From Hyphomonas sp. Mor2 (lineage in GTDB: Bacteria; Pseudomonadota; Alphaproteobacteria; Caulobacterales; Hyphomonadaceae), in NCBI RefSeq assembly GCF_001854405.1, contig NZ_CP017718.1:2418001-2482000 (forward strand): a stretch of DNA of 64,000 bases, given 5' to 3'. How positions within the stretch are numbered: the first letter of the stretch is position 1; every line of letters begins with the position of its first letter. Below the pieces are notes generated by a model. That model searched no databases. It was not told where the DNA came from and worked only from the letters and a program-made list of their open reading frames with translations. Of the stretch, positions 25,615 through 33,844 are shown piece by piece. The position numbers and the translations under genes were made by a program.

Positions 25615-26249
25615 TGCGCCGCAGCCGCCTCCGGTTCATCTCCGCGGATGAGCGTATCGGCAAAATAATGATTGCGGTCGCGGTGGCCCGCTTCATCCGC
25701 GCGGACGGCCAGGACGACATCGCGCAGGGTCGCGTCGTCTGGCAGATTCCAATAGTCGATCGCAATCTGCGGGGCCGGACCATTGTCCAGCCGTCCGGCA
25801 TCAATCTCGGCCAGATAATGGGTATAGCTGGTTACCGCCTCTTCCTCGAAATAGCCGATCACGCGGTGCGCGGTTTTCGGTGCGAACAGATACAGGAAGA
25901 AGTAGAAATTGTAGAAAATGGCCTGGGCAATCATGATCAGGCCGCGCTCGAACAAGGTCGGCTGCGCCACCTGAATGAAGGTCATCAGGTGCATCCGCTC
26001 ATTCTCGGCTTCATCGAGTAATTCCTTGATCCAGCCCTGATCATCGCGCATCCGGCGGATGGCGCGCAAATGCTGCAACAGCCCCGCGACCATGCCGGGC
26101 ACAGCAGCGACCGTCTCCAGCACCACGGCGCGGTGGCCATAGCGTTTGCGGAAAAACAGGTCGGCGAAAAAGCGCAGAAACTTGACGAAGGCCAAAGCGA
26201 TCCGGTCGCGGAAGCCTTGCGGCTTTCGATGGCTTGCGAGGTCGGTCAT
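25611..26249 (-). CDS. aox: Alternative oxidase (cyanide-insensitive ubiquinol oxidase)
   Basis: A 212-residue protein with all six di-iron ligands of AOX in place: Glu45 (VLETVAAVPGM), Glu84 and His87 (AENERMHLM), Glu135 (FEEEAVTSYTHY), Glu186 and His189 (RADEAGHRDRNH). It oxidises ubiquinol and reduces oxygen to water without pumping protons, attached to the cytoplasmic face of the inner membrane. Bacterial AOX is patchily distributed, mostly in marine Proteobacteria, and the protein is shorter than plant AOX because it has no transit peptide. It follows the ArnT-like gene on the same strand with a 94-bp gap; no regulator is adjacent. ATG 26249 gives the family-typical start. Confidence 0.95.
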   Translation of the reverse strand: MTDLASHRKPQGFRDRIALAFVKFLRFFADLFFRKRYGHRAVVLETVAAVPGMVAGLLQHLRAIRRMRDDQGWIKELLDEAENERMHLMTFIQVAQPTLFERGLIMIAQAIFYNFYFFLYLFAPKTAHRVIGYFEEEAVTSYTHYLAEIDAGRLDNGPAPQIAIDYWNLPDDATLRDVVLAVRADEAGHRDRNHYFADTLIRGDEPEAAAAH

Positions 26250-26343
26250 GATACGTCTCCAGAGGGGTCCCCAGAGAGATAGTATCATAGAGTCGGGCGA
26301 TCACCGGATCGATTGACGCGCGACCGAATGGACCACTTGAATT

Positions 26344-28407
26344 CTAAGGGCAGTCACCCGTGTCGAACCGATAGGCGACGAAATGCACAGGGTCGCCATT
26401 CGAGTAATTCAAGGCATAGACAGGATCAGACTCAGTCACGCAAAGGCCAAGCGCATTTGCCTGATCCAGAAGATCATCACGGACGGACCAGGCCGGTGGT
26501 ATGCAGGCTTCGCCCAGAAATTCACACTGCACAGCGGAGCTGCCACGGCCTTCGAGATTGATCAGATAGACAACCGGATAGTCTGCTTCAATCCCAGGCA
26601 GGGTCATCGGGGTCTCTGGCGGATGCAAGTTTTGGGTGCCAAGAGTCAAAACATAAGACGGCTCTGAATATCCGACGGCCAATATGCGCGCAGGGCTCAC
26701 GCGGCCATCGTCACAAGTCTCGCTCGGCACGCCGCACACATCCTGTAGGGCCACGCGCGCACTTTCGGTGGGCTGCACCCAAAGCTGCGCGGGAATGAAA
26801 TAGGTGCGCACATGCCAGCCAAGCAACAGGCTCGCGAAGATGCCAAGAGCCGCGGTCAACCCGATGCGGCGCGCGGCAAAGGTCGCGACAGACAAAACAA
26901 AAACCACACTGCCAGCCCACCAGAGCCACATCGGGAAACTCAATGCACTGGCCCATTGCGCCAAGGCCGCATCGGCGTCCACGGTTTGGAAATCGCCGGC
27001 CGCTTCGGTCTTGATCAAACGGGCTGCGAGGGGTGAACTGGCCAGGACCAGCAGCACGCCGCCAAAGGCATAGACGGCAAAGCTCGACCATTTCGACACA
27101 GGCAGCTTCGCGCCTTCGATCAGTTTCAGCCCCGCCCAACCGCAGAGCAATCCAAACGCTGGATAGGCCGGAAGAATGTAATGGCTGAGCCGGGTCGGCA
27201 TCAGCTCGAAGAAGAGGGTCGTGAGCAGCGCCCAGGCGACCAGGAATCGGATCGCCTTCGTCTCGTCAGACACGGGAGCCGCATCCGTCAGCGCCCAGCG
27301 CTCACGCCAGGCGGACTGCGTCGCCAGAACCCAGAAGGTCAGGATGATCACAGCCGGATAGGCCGAAGGCGCGCCATTCCCGATCTCACCCGGCAGGATC
27401 CAGGTCGCCAGAGCGGTCACGGCGCCAAGCGAAAGAAAGACGAGCACGGCATCTGTGCCGCGTTTCCGGGCGGCATCGCTGGCGCCTCTTAACTGCTTCC
27501 AGGCCAGCGTCGCGCCCGGAATGAGCAGTAACACCGCCGGGAAGAACCAGACGGGGATATGGCTGAGATGATAGAGCGGCCAACCTGCATGCCCTTCAGA
27601 GGCCCCGGCGAACTTGTCTTTCAGGTCCTTGCCAACCGCGCCCTGCAGGAAGGTGCCATCGGTCGCGAACTGGATCGCAATCAGCCAGGGCAGGAACATC
27701 GCCGCGGCCAGGGCCGGTCCAGGCCACCAGATCAGAGGCCGCCACCAATCGCCGCCCTTGCCTTCCCCTGATTTCGCCCAGACCCAGGCCCCGAACCCGG
27801 CATAGGCGGCAACCATCGGGGTCACTGGCCCTTTGATGAGGAGCCCGCAGCCCATGGCGAACCAGAAGACGAGGGCCATCTGTTTCGGTTTGCTCGCCTG
27901 CCCCATATAGAGCCGCGCCAGAGCGCCAATCCCCCATGTGGTCAGGAAGACCAGAACACCATCGGTCTTGGAAATATGCGCCTCGCTGGTCAGCAAGAGC
28001 GTCGCCCCGAACAGGGCGGCGCCGAGAAAGGCCGCCCTTCGCCCGATCAGGACGATCCCGCACCAGAAGGTGGCCAGCGTGGCGAGCGCTGCCCCCAACC
28101 AGCTCGGCACGCGGTAGGTCCAGACCTCAAGCCGGTCTTCATCACCCAGAACATGCGTCGCGCCCGATTGCAGCCAGTGAATGCCAGCCGGTTTCTTGTT
28201 CCGATACTCGTCCTGATAGCGGATGATCAGATAGTCGCCGGTCTCGATATATTGCTTGGAGGCTTGCGCAAAGCGGCTCTCGTCGCGGTCCAGCGCCGGC
28301 AGGTTGAACACGCCGGGCGCGGCTGCGGTGAACGTAATCGCGAACAGAATGAGCCAGGCTTTCCAGCCGGTCGACAGTCGATCAAGCATATCCATGACAA
28401 AGCTCAT
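26344..28407 (-). CDS. ArnT-like membrane glycosyltransferase (GT-C, PMT family)
   Basis: A 687-residue protein with about 11-13 membrane segments in the first ~470 residues and a C-terminal soluble part. The first extracytoplasmic loop has the GT-C motif region ALDRDESRFAQASKQYIETGDY, followed by RYQDEYRNKKPAGIHWLQ, as in ArnT and related lipid-A or protein glycosyltransferases that use polyprenyl-phosphate sugars. The acceptor is not known. The C-terminal ~200 residues contain several cysteines (DVCGVPSETCDDG; CEFLGEACIPP), probably disulfide-bonded in the periplasm. Start ATG 28407 was chosen over the upstream TTG; no strong ribosome site is seen. Divergent from the dicarboxylate carrier gene. 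Confidence 0.85.
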   Translation of the reverse strand: MSFVMDMLDRLSTGWKAWLILFAITFTAAAPGVFNLPALDRDESRFAQASKQYIETGDYLIIRYQDEYRNKKPAGIHWLQSGATHVLGDEDRLEVWTYRVPSWLGAALATLATFWCGIVLIGRRAAFLGAALFGATLLLTSEAHISKTDGVLVFLTTWGIGALARLYMGQASKPKQMALVFWFAMGCGLLIKGPVTPMVAAYAGFGAWVWAKSGEGKGGDWWRPLIWWPGPALAAAMFLPWLIAIQFATDGTFLQGAVGKDLKDKFAGASEGHAGWPLYHLSHIPVWFFPAVLLLIPGATLAWKQLRGASDAARKRGTDAVLVFLSLGAVTALATWILPGEIGNGAPSAYPAVIILTFWVLATQSAWRERWALTDAAPVSDETKAIRFLVAWALLTTLFFELMPTRLSHYILPAYPAFGLLCGWAGLKLIEGAKLPVSKWSSFAVYAFGGVLLVLASSPLAARLIKTEAAGDFQTVDADAALAQWASALSFPMWLWWAGSVVFVLSVATFAARRIGLTAALGIFASLLLGWHVRTYFIPAQLWVQPTESARVALQDVCGVPSETCDDGRVSPARILAVGYSEPSYVLTLGTQNLHPPETPMTLPGIEADYPVVYLINLEGRGSSAVQCEFLGEACIPPAWSVRDDLLDQANALGLCVTESDPVYALNYSNGDPVHFVAYRFDTGDCP

Positions 28408-28482
28408 ATCGTGCGGCTGACAAGTTGAATAGCGGGGCAATGCGCTCTAGCACTATCAAAAGCATGAGGAACGGGAGCGGGC

Positions 28483-29826
28483 ATGACCTGGTGGTTCAAG
28501 ATTGATTTGTGGAAGCGCGTCATCGGGGCGCTGGTTCTGGGCTTGGCGGTCGGCCTCGGCCTCAGATACGGCATGGGCGCAGAAGCAGGAGGCGCTTTTG
28601 CGACGAGCTGGATCGAGTGGGCCGGAGATCTGTTCCTGCGCCTGATCCGGATGCTGATCGTGCCCTTGATCTTCTTTACGCTGGTTTCCGGCATCATCGC
28701 CATGGGCGACCCGAAGCGGCTTGGCAGTCTCGGCGTGCGCACTCTGGCAACCTATTTCGGCACCACGGCGATCGCGGTGACGCTCGGCCTGATCATGGCG
28801 ACCATTTTCCGCCCGGGCGCCAGCCTGTCGCCGGAAACCTTTGCCGGCGCCGATACCAGCCGCATGCAATCCGTCTCCGAGCGCGCCTCTGAAGCGGGTG
28901 GGATCGTGGAGCGTCTGCTGAATATTGTGCCGACCAACCCGGTCGAGGCACTGGCCACCGGCAATATCCTGCAGATCATTTTCTTTGCCATCATGTTTGG
29001 CGTCGGCATCCTGATGGCCGGCAAAGTCGCCGAGCCGGTCGCCAAGTGGTTTGACGGCGCCTCCGACGCGATGATGAAAGTCACCATCATCGTCATGGAA
29101 ACCGCACCGATCGGTGTGTTCGCCCTGATGGCGACCGTCATGGCCAAGCAGGGTCTCGGCGTTCTGCAAAGCCTCGGCACGCTGGCCATCGCGCTTTATC
29201 TCGCCTGCGCGCTACACATCGCGATCACCTATGGCGGGATCATCATCAAGGGCATTCTACGCCTGCCATTCATCCCGTTCCTGCGCGGCATCACCGATGC
29301 CCAGGCCGTGGCCTATTCGACCGCCAGTTCCTCCGCCACTCTGCCGGTCACGATCACCTGCGCGGAAGAGAATCTCGGCATCGACAAGGCCGTGGCGGGT
29401 TCCGTCCTGCCGCTTGGCGCGACCATCAATATGGACGGCACCGCCATTTATATCGGCATGGTTGCCCTGTTCGGCGCCCAGGCCATGGGGATCGAGGTCA
29501 GTCTCGGCCAGTACTTCCTCATCGCCCTGATGGCGACCCTGGTCTCGATTGGCGCTGCAGGCATTCCAAGCGCCGGACTGTTCCTGTCAGGCCTGGCTCT
29601 GGCGCAGGTGGGTATTCCCGAGGAACAGGCGTTCCTGATCATCGGCTTCATCCTGCCCTTTGACCGATTGCTCGACATGATGCGGACGCTGACCAATGTC
29701 ACGGGCGACACGGCTGTCGCAACGGCGGTGGCGAAGTGGGAAGGCGAGCTCGACGAGGAGGTGTTCAGGGCACCTGACAATCTCTCGGCGCATGTCGATG
29801 ACCGGGAAAAATCAGCCCCCGCCTAA
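28483..29826 (+). CDS. Dicarboxylate/amino acid:cation symporter (DAACS/SLC1 family)
   Basis: A 447-residue inner-membrane carrier of the glutamate/C4-dicarboxylate family. The two signature regions are present: a serine-rich re-entrant loop (AYSTASSSATLPVT) and the unwound helix NMDGTAIYIG, with RLLDMMRTLTNVTGD near the C-terminus for substrate and cation binding. The arginine position (DMMRTLTNV) suggests acidic substrates such as succinate, fumarate or glutamate, taken up with Na+ or H+. It overlaps the convergent oxyR gene by 4 bp. GGGAGCGGGC precedes the ATG. No two-component DctBD pair is adjacent. Confidence 0.92.
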   Translation: MTWWFKIDLWKRVIGALVLGLAVGLGLRYGMGAEAGGAFATSWIEWAGDLFLRLIRMLIVPLIFFTLVSGIIAMGDPKRLGSLGVRTLATYFGTTAIAVTLGLIMATIFRPGASLSPETFAGADTSRMQSVSERASEAGGIVERLLNIVPTNPVEALATGNILQIIFFAIMFGVGILMAGKVAEPVAKWFDGASDAMMKVTIIVMETAPIGVFALMATVMAKQGLGVLQSLGTLAIALYLACALHIAITYGGIIIKGILRLPFIPFLRGITDAQAVAYSTASSSATLPVTITCAEENLGIDKAVAGSVLPLGATINMDGTAIYIGMVALFGAQAMGIEVSLGQYFLIALMATLVSIGAAGIPSAGLFLSGLALAQVGIPEEQAFLIIGFILPFDRLLDMMRTLTNVTGDTAVATAVAKWEGELDEEVFRAPDNLSAHVDDREKSAPA

Positions 29827-30716
29827 AGCGCGCCGCGGACAATTTCACCGATCATCTGCGCCTCGCTTTCACGCGGGGAGCCCTGACGCCAGGCAATCCC
29901 GATCCGGCGCCCGATCAGCGGCGTTTCGAACGGACGCAGCTGGACGTCTGCACCCGACGTAACCCCCGCATCCACGGCGAGCTTCGGCAACAGCGAGACA
30001 CCGAGCCCCCCCGCCACCATATGCACCAGGGTCGGCAGGCTGGTCGCGGTCACATCGGCGCCGCCGCGCTTGCTCGGCAGGCGGCACACGGACAAGGCAT
30101 GGTCACGCAGACAATGCCCGTCTTCGAGCAGCAGCACGTCTTCATCGGTCAGGTCTGACGATCTCAGTTCGCGGCTGTGCATCAGTGTATGATCTGCAGG
30201 TGCGACCAGTACGAACTCGTCATCACCGAGCTCCATCGTGACAATTCCCGGCGCATCCCAGGGCAAGGCGATGAGGGCCGCATCCAGTTTCCGCGCGCGC
30301 AAAGCATCGATCAGCCGCTCGGTCTGGTCTTCGCGCAGATAGAGCTTCAAGCCGGGATGCGCCTTGCGCAGCGCCTTAAGCGTCCGGGGCAGCAGGAATG
30401 GCGCAATGGTCGGGATCGCACCAAGCCGGAAGGATCCGGACAAAGGCGCGCCGGCCTGACGCGCCGCAGAGACCAGATCAGCGGTGTCAGACAGGATGAT
30501 CCGCGCCCGCTCAACCGCCGCTTCTCCCGCCTGGGTCAGGGACGCGCCGCGCGATTCCCGCTCGATCAATTGCACCCCCAGCAGACCTTCAACTTCCTTG
30601 ATCGCCGCCGACAATGTGGGCTGCGTCACATGACAGGTCTCAGCCGCGCGCGAGAAAGAGCCTTGATCAGCAATCGCGCATAGAAATTCCAGTTGTCTGA
30701 GGGTTGGAAGATGCAT
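29823..30716 (-). CDS. oxyR: OxyR peroxide-sensing LysR-type regulator
   Basis: A 297-residue LysR-family protein with an N-terminal winged helix (LRQLEFLCAIADQGSFSRAAETCHVTQPTLSAAIKEVE) and an effector domain carrying the OxyR redox pair in EDGHCLRDHALSVC: Cys202 and Cys211, eight residues apart with the histidine before the first, exactly as in E. coli OxyR. It should sense hydrogen peroxide by disulfide formation and activate catalase/peroxiredoxin genes. ATG 30716 is preferred over a TTG two codons upstream. The long (350 bp) region upstream carries a candidate small RNA. No katG or ahpC is next to it. Confidence 0.93.
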   Translation of the reverse strand: MHLPTLRQLEFLCAIADQGSFSRAAETCHVTQPTLSAAIKEVEGLLGVQLIERESRGASLTQAGEAAVERARIILSDTADLVSAARQAGAPLSGSFRLGAIPTIAPFLLPRTLKALRKAHPGLKLYLREDQTERLIDALRARKLDAALIALPWDAPGIVTMELGDDEFVLVAPADHTLMHSRELRSSDLTDEDVLLLEDGHCLRDHALSVCRLPSKRGGADVTATSLPTLVHMVAGGLGVSLLPKLAVDAGVTSGADVQLRPFETPLIGRRIGIAWRQGSPRESEAQMIGEIVRGAL

Positions 30717-30886
30717 AGCCAAAACCTATGCCCGCATACGTAAATATCAATTATTTTTGTGCGGAGAGGGTCCTATATAGATCACAACGAGTTGATCAGA
30801 GGCTCGAAATCGCGGCTTGAAGCGCCTGGATTTCACCCCATCTGAAACTCGTGAGACGGCGTTAGTCGGCTCAAAGAAAAACGCAC

Positions 30887-30982
30887 GGTGGCGACCGATC
30901 CCAAATCCCTCTTGCCACCGATACTGCGTGGTCCTGCCGGGCCTCCTTTCCTCCCCCCCTCTTAAGGTCATCCGGCAGGACC
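30887..30982 (+). ncRNA. Candidate small RNA: two hairpins with C-rich loops between oxyR and a GNAT gene
   Basis: Two consecutive inverted repeats in a 350-bp gene-free stretch: GGTGGC/GCCACC (30887-30892, 30914-30919) with a 21-base loop containing CCC and CCCTC, then an 11-bp perfect stem GGTCCTGCCGG/CCGGCAGGACC (30930-30940, 30972-30982) with a 31-base pyrimidine-rich loop (CCTCCTTTCC then seven C). C/U-rich loops of this kind can pair with Shine-Dalgarno sequences, and twin hairpins with CCUCC-type loops are known in alphaproteobacterial stress sRNAs (cuckoo/CcsR-like). A TATATA lies at 30771-30776, about 110 bp upstream. No poly-T follows, so ends and strand are uncertain; the plus strand is assumed. 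Confidence 0.4.
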
Positions 30983-31069
30983 GTTCGCGGTCTTCCTCAA
31001 ACAAGAATCATTTGCCTGTGACCCAGTTTTGACTTGCGCGGGCGTCAATCTCTGTCACCCTAGGATATT

Positions 31070-31660
31070 ATGGACCTGTCAGCGCCCGGCCTCGCAAACG
31101 ACTTGATTCGATTGGAACCGCTTACCGATCGGTTTCGCGAGGATCTCCGCAATAGTGGCGCGATCGAATATATGTGGCTGTCACTGCCCGCGATCCAGCG
31201 CGGGGCCGGTTTTGATGCCTATTTCGATCATGTGATCAAGCAAGGCGACAGTGGTGAAATGCTGGGCTTTGCCCTGCTCGACCCGAATGACCAGTCGCGC
31301 TTTGTTGGGGTCACAGCGCTGATGTATCCGAACAAGATGCACCGACGGGTACGGCTTGGTTACACCTGGATCGAGCCGCATCTGCGAGGCCGCGGCGTCT
31401 ATGCCGCGATCCAGAAACTGCTGATCCAGCGCGCCCTGGACTGGGGCGCCAAGCGGATCGAGTGGTATGTCGAAGAGCGCAACTCCCGCGCAGTTCGGGC
31501 GATTGAGGCGATCGGCGCGCTCAAGGAAGGCGTGTTGCGCGAATATGAAAAGTTTGCCGACGGCGAATGGGTCGATGTCGCCGTCCTGTCCATGCTGCGC
31601 GATGAGGCGAAAAGCGCCGTGCATCGCCTCGACGCGATCATGGCCGACTCCGAGACTTGA
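31070..31660 (+). CDS. GNAT-family N-acetyltransferase (RimJ/RimL-like)
   Basis: A 196-residue protein with the RimJ/RimL-type GNAT fold: a strand entering LGYTWIEPHLRGRGVYAAIQKLL (acetyl-CoA pyrophosphate loop, residues ~100-125), then WYVEERNSRAVRAIEAIGALKEGVLREYE, the usual motif B with asparagine and serine near the acceptor. The substrate is unknown (protein N-terminus, amino acid or antibiotic). It lies between the oxyR region and ffh, starting at ATG 31070. No strong ribosome site is visible. The gap to ffh (205 bp) contains a structured leader. Confidence 0.85.
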   Translation: MDLSAPGLANDLIRLEPLTDRFREDLRNSGAIEYMWLSLPAIQRGAGFDAYFDHVIKQGDSGEMLGFALLDPNDQSRFVGVTALMYPNKMHRRVRLGYTWIEPHLRGRGVYAAIQKLLIQRALDWGAKRIEWYVEERNSRAVRAIEAIGALKEGVLREYEKFADGEWVDVAVLSMLRDEAKSAVHRLDAIMADSET

Positions 31661-31726
31661 TTCTTATCCACAGCCGTGCTTTACGCGCGCAACATTCACC
31701 GCACTGACAGTACGTGCGCGTTGACC

Positions 31727-31846
31727 GGGACATGCTCTTGCAGCGGGAGCCCGGCGATGTCCCCCACTCGGCGAAGGCTCGCTCAGTGGGGCGCTACTGC
31801 TTTGTGTTGAGGGTTTGAGCGCTTATCTGTTCTTGGGTGGACAGAT
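31727..31846 (+). promoter_or_regulatory. Structured 5' leader of ffh
   Basis: Three hairpins follow one another before ffh. The first is GGGACAT/ATGTCCC (31727-31733, 31757-31763) enclosing GCTC/GAGC; its left arm can alternatively pair as CCGGG/CCCGG. The second is CCCCACT/AGTGGGG (31762-31768, 31785-31791) enclosing GCGA/TCGC; it shares two bases with the first. The third is ATCTGT/ACAGAT (31825-31830, 31841-31846), seven bases before the AAAAGGAG of ffh. The layout suggests a regulated mRNA leader. No ligand-binding class was recognised. Confidence 0.4.
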
Positions 31847-31865
31847 CGGCAAAAGGAGTGACGCG

Positions 31866-33323
31866 ATGTTTGACGCGCTAACAGACCGCCTCGGCGGGGT
31901 ATTTGACGGCCTTCTCGGGCGCGGCGCGCTGACCGAGAAAGACGTCACGGCTGCGTTGCGCGAGATTCGGGTCGCCCTGCTCGAAGCGGACGTCGCCCTG
32001 CCCGTCGTCAAAGACTTTATCGCGTCCATCAAGGACAAAGCGGTCGGCGAAGATGTCATCCGCTCGGTCAAGCCGGGTCAGCAAGTCGTCAAGATTGTCC
32101 ATGATGGCCTGGTCGACCTGCTGGGCGGTGAAGACGCTGAGACGGGCCTGCGCGTCGATAACCCGCCCGCCGTCGTCATGATGGCCGGTCTGCAAGGGTC
32201 TGGTAAGACCACCACGACCGGTAAGCTCGCCAAGCGCCTCGCCGAGCGCGACAAGAAAAAAGTCCTCCTCGCCTCGCTCGATACGCGCCGTCCGGCGGCG
32301 ATGGAACAGCTCGCCATCCTCGCCGATCAGTGCGGCGATAATGTTTCCTCTCTCCCGATCATTGCTGGCCAGAGCCCGGCCGAGATTGCCCGCCGCGCGC
32401 TGCAAGCGGCAAAGCTGGGCGGTCATGATGTCGTCTTCCTCGACACCGCCGGCCGGACCTCGATCGATGAGCAAATGATGGCTGAGGCGAGCGAGATCGC
32501 CAAGATTGCCAATCCGAACGAAACCCTGCTGGTCGCGGACTCGCTGACCGGTCAGGACGCGGTGGAAACGGCCAAACGCTTCCATGAGCGCCTGCCGCTG
32601 ACCGGTCTGATCCTGACCCGGATGGATGGCGATGGCCGCGGTGGTGCCGCGCTCTCGATGCGCGCGGTGACCGGTCTACCGATCAAATTCCTCGGCACGG
32701 GTGAAAAACTCGATGGCCTCGACGCGTTTGATGCCAAACGCCTCGCCGGACGTATTCTCGGCCAGGGCGACATTGTCTCGCTGGTGGAAAAAGCCGGCGA
32801 CCAGATGGACGCTGAAAAAGCCGAGAAGATGGCCAAGAAAATGGCCAAGGGTCAGTTCGACCTGGACGATCTCGCGCAGCAGCTCCAGCAAATGCAGAAA
32901 ATGGGTGGCCTCGGCGGCATTATGGGGCTTTTGCCTGGTGCCAAAAAAGCCAAACAGGCGCTCGACGCCTCCGGCATGGATGACAAAGTGATTGCCCGTC
33001 AGGCGGCGATTATCTCCTCCATGACCAAGAAAGAGCGCGCCAAGCCTGCCCTGCTCAACGCCTCTCGCCGCAAGCGCATCGCTGCGGGGGCCGGGGTCAC
33101 GGTGCAGGACGTCAACCGTGTCCTGAAAATGCACAAGCAGATGGCCGGCATGATGAAGAAAATGTCCAAAGGCGGCATGAAGGGCATGATGAACATGATG
33201 GGCCAGGCCGGGGTCTCACCCGCTGACCTCGCCAAAATGGGCGGCGGCGCGGCGATGCCCGGCGGGATGCCTGGCGCAGGCGGCATGCCGAACATTCCCG
33301 GACTGACTGGGGGTAAGAAATGA
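31866..33323 (+). CDS. ffh: Signal recognition particle GTPase Ffh
   Basis: A 485-residue SRP54 protein: helical N domain, G domain with GLQGSGKTTTTGKLA (P-loop), DTRRPAAMEQL, DTAGRTSIDEQM and TRMDGDGRGGA, then a methionine-rich M domain ending in a long Met/Gly-rich tail (GGMPGAGGMPNIPG) that binds signal sequences and 4.5S RNA. It targets inner-membrane proteins co-translationally to FtsY. ATG 31866 with AAAAGGAG was chosen; an upstream in-frame GTG/TTG extension lacks support. It is followed by a 4-bp overlap with a small membrane protein gene, then chorismate mutase and rpsP. The 4.5S RNA gene was not seen in the window. Confidence 0.97.
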   Translation: MFDALTDRLGGVFDGLLGRGALTEKDVTAALREIRVALLEADVALPVVKDFIASIKDKAVGEDVIRSVKPGQQVVKIVHDGLVDLLGGEDAETGLRVDNPPAVVMMAGLQGSGKTTTTGKLAKRLAERDKKKVLLASLDTRRPAAMEQLAILADQCGDNVSSLPIIAGQSPAEIARRALQAAKLGGHDVVFLDTAGRTSIDEQMMAEASEIAKIANPNETLLVADSLTGQDAVETAKRFHERLPLTGLILTRMDGDGRGGAALSMRAVTGLPIKFLGTGEKLDGLDAFDAKRLAGRILGQGDIVSLVEKAGDQMDAEKAEKMAKKMAKGQFDLDDLAQQLQQMQKMGGLGGIMGLLPGAKKAKQALDASGMDDKVIARQAAIISSMTKKERAKPALLNASRRKRIAAGAGVTVQDVNRVLKMHKQMAGMMKKMSKGGMKGMMNMMGQAGVSPADLAKMGGGAAMPGGMPGAGGMPNIPGLTGGKK

Positions 33324-33532
33324 GCAAAAAAGCAGACGCGCTATGGGTCGGACCGACCGCCATGTTCGTCGGATTTTCCATGTTCTTTTTCGGCGCAATT
33401 TGGCGCGGATTCATGGTTGATCGGCCTAACCTGCCTTGGGAACAGTTAACCAACGTCGCGATCATGACTGTTGGCGTACTGCTCCTAGCCAATGGCGCGG
33501 CTCGAATCATGGGTAAGGACGAAGAAGAATGA
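33320..33532 (+). CDS. Small two-helix membrane protein of unknown function, ffh operon
   Basis: A 70-residue protein with two predicted membrane helices (AMFVGFSMFFFGAIWRGF and VAIMTVGVLLLANGAARIM), a short basic start (MSKKADAL) and an acidic end (GKDEEE). It overlaps ffh by 4 bp (ATGA) and the chorismate mutase gene by 4 bp, so it is translationally coupled to both. No family was recognised. Position next to ffh may mean a membrane-insertion link, but coupling to housekeeping genes is not proof of one. Confidence 0.75.
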   Translation: MSKKADALWVGPTAMFVGFSMFFFGAIWRGFMVDRPNLPWEQLTNVAIMTVGVLLLANGAARIMGKDEEE

Positions 33533-33819
33533 CCTCCCCTACCGACCAACTCGCCCAGTATCGCGCCAGCATTGATAATCTCGATGCCATCCTGCTGCAC
33601 ACGCTGGCGGAGCGCTTTAAAGTCACCCAGGCCGTCGGCAAGCTGAAAGCGACCCATGACATGCCGCCCGCCGACAAGGCTCGCGAGGCGCGCCAGATTG
33701 AGCGCTTGCAAGCGCTCGCCCAGGAGAGCGGGCTCGATCCGGTCTTTGCCGAAAAGTTTCTGAATTTCATCGTCGCGGAAGTCATCCGCCACCACGAAAA
33801 ATTGCGGGAGAGCAAATGA
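33529..33819 (+). CDS. Chorismate mutase, AroQ type II-like
   Basis: A 96-residue all-helical protein of the AroQ fold: YRASIDNLDAILLHTLAERFKVTQAVGKLKA, then the second and third helices with REARQIERLQALAQESGL and FLNFIVAEVIRHHE. The arginine/lysine pattern of the active site (RASIDNLD, VGKLKA, AREARQIERL) is present. It converts chorismate to prephenate for phenylalanine and tyrosine. A short chorismate mutase between ffh and rpsP is a familiar arrangement in alphaproteobacteria. It overlaps the upstream membrane protein gene by 4 bp. A long inverted repeat follows in the gap to rpsP. Confidence 0.92.
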   Translation: MTSPTDQLAQYRASIDNLDAILLHTLAERFKVTQAVGKLKATHDMPPADKAREARQIERLQALAQESGLDPVFAEKFLNFIVAEVIRHHEKLRESK

Positions 33820-33844
33820 TGCGCGCTCTTGCACCAAAGATCAG

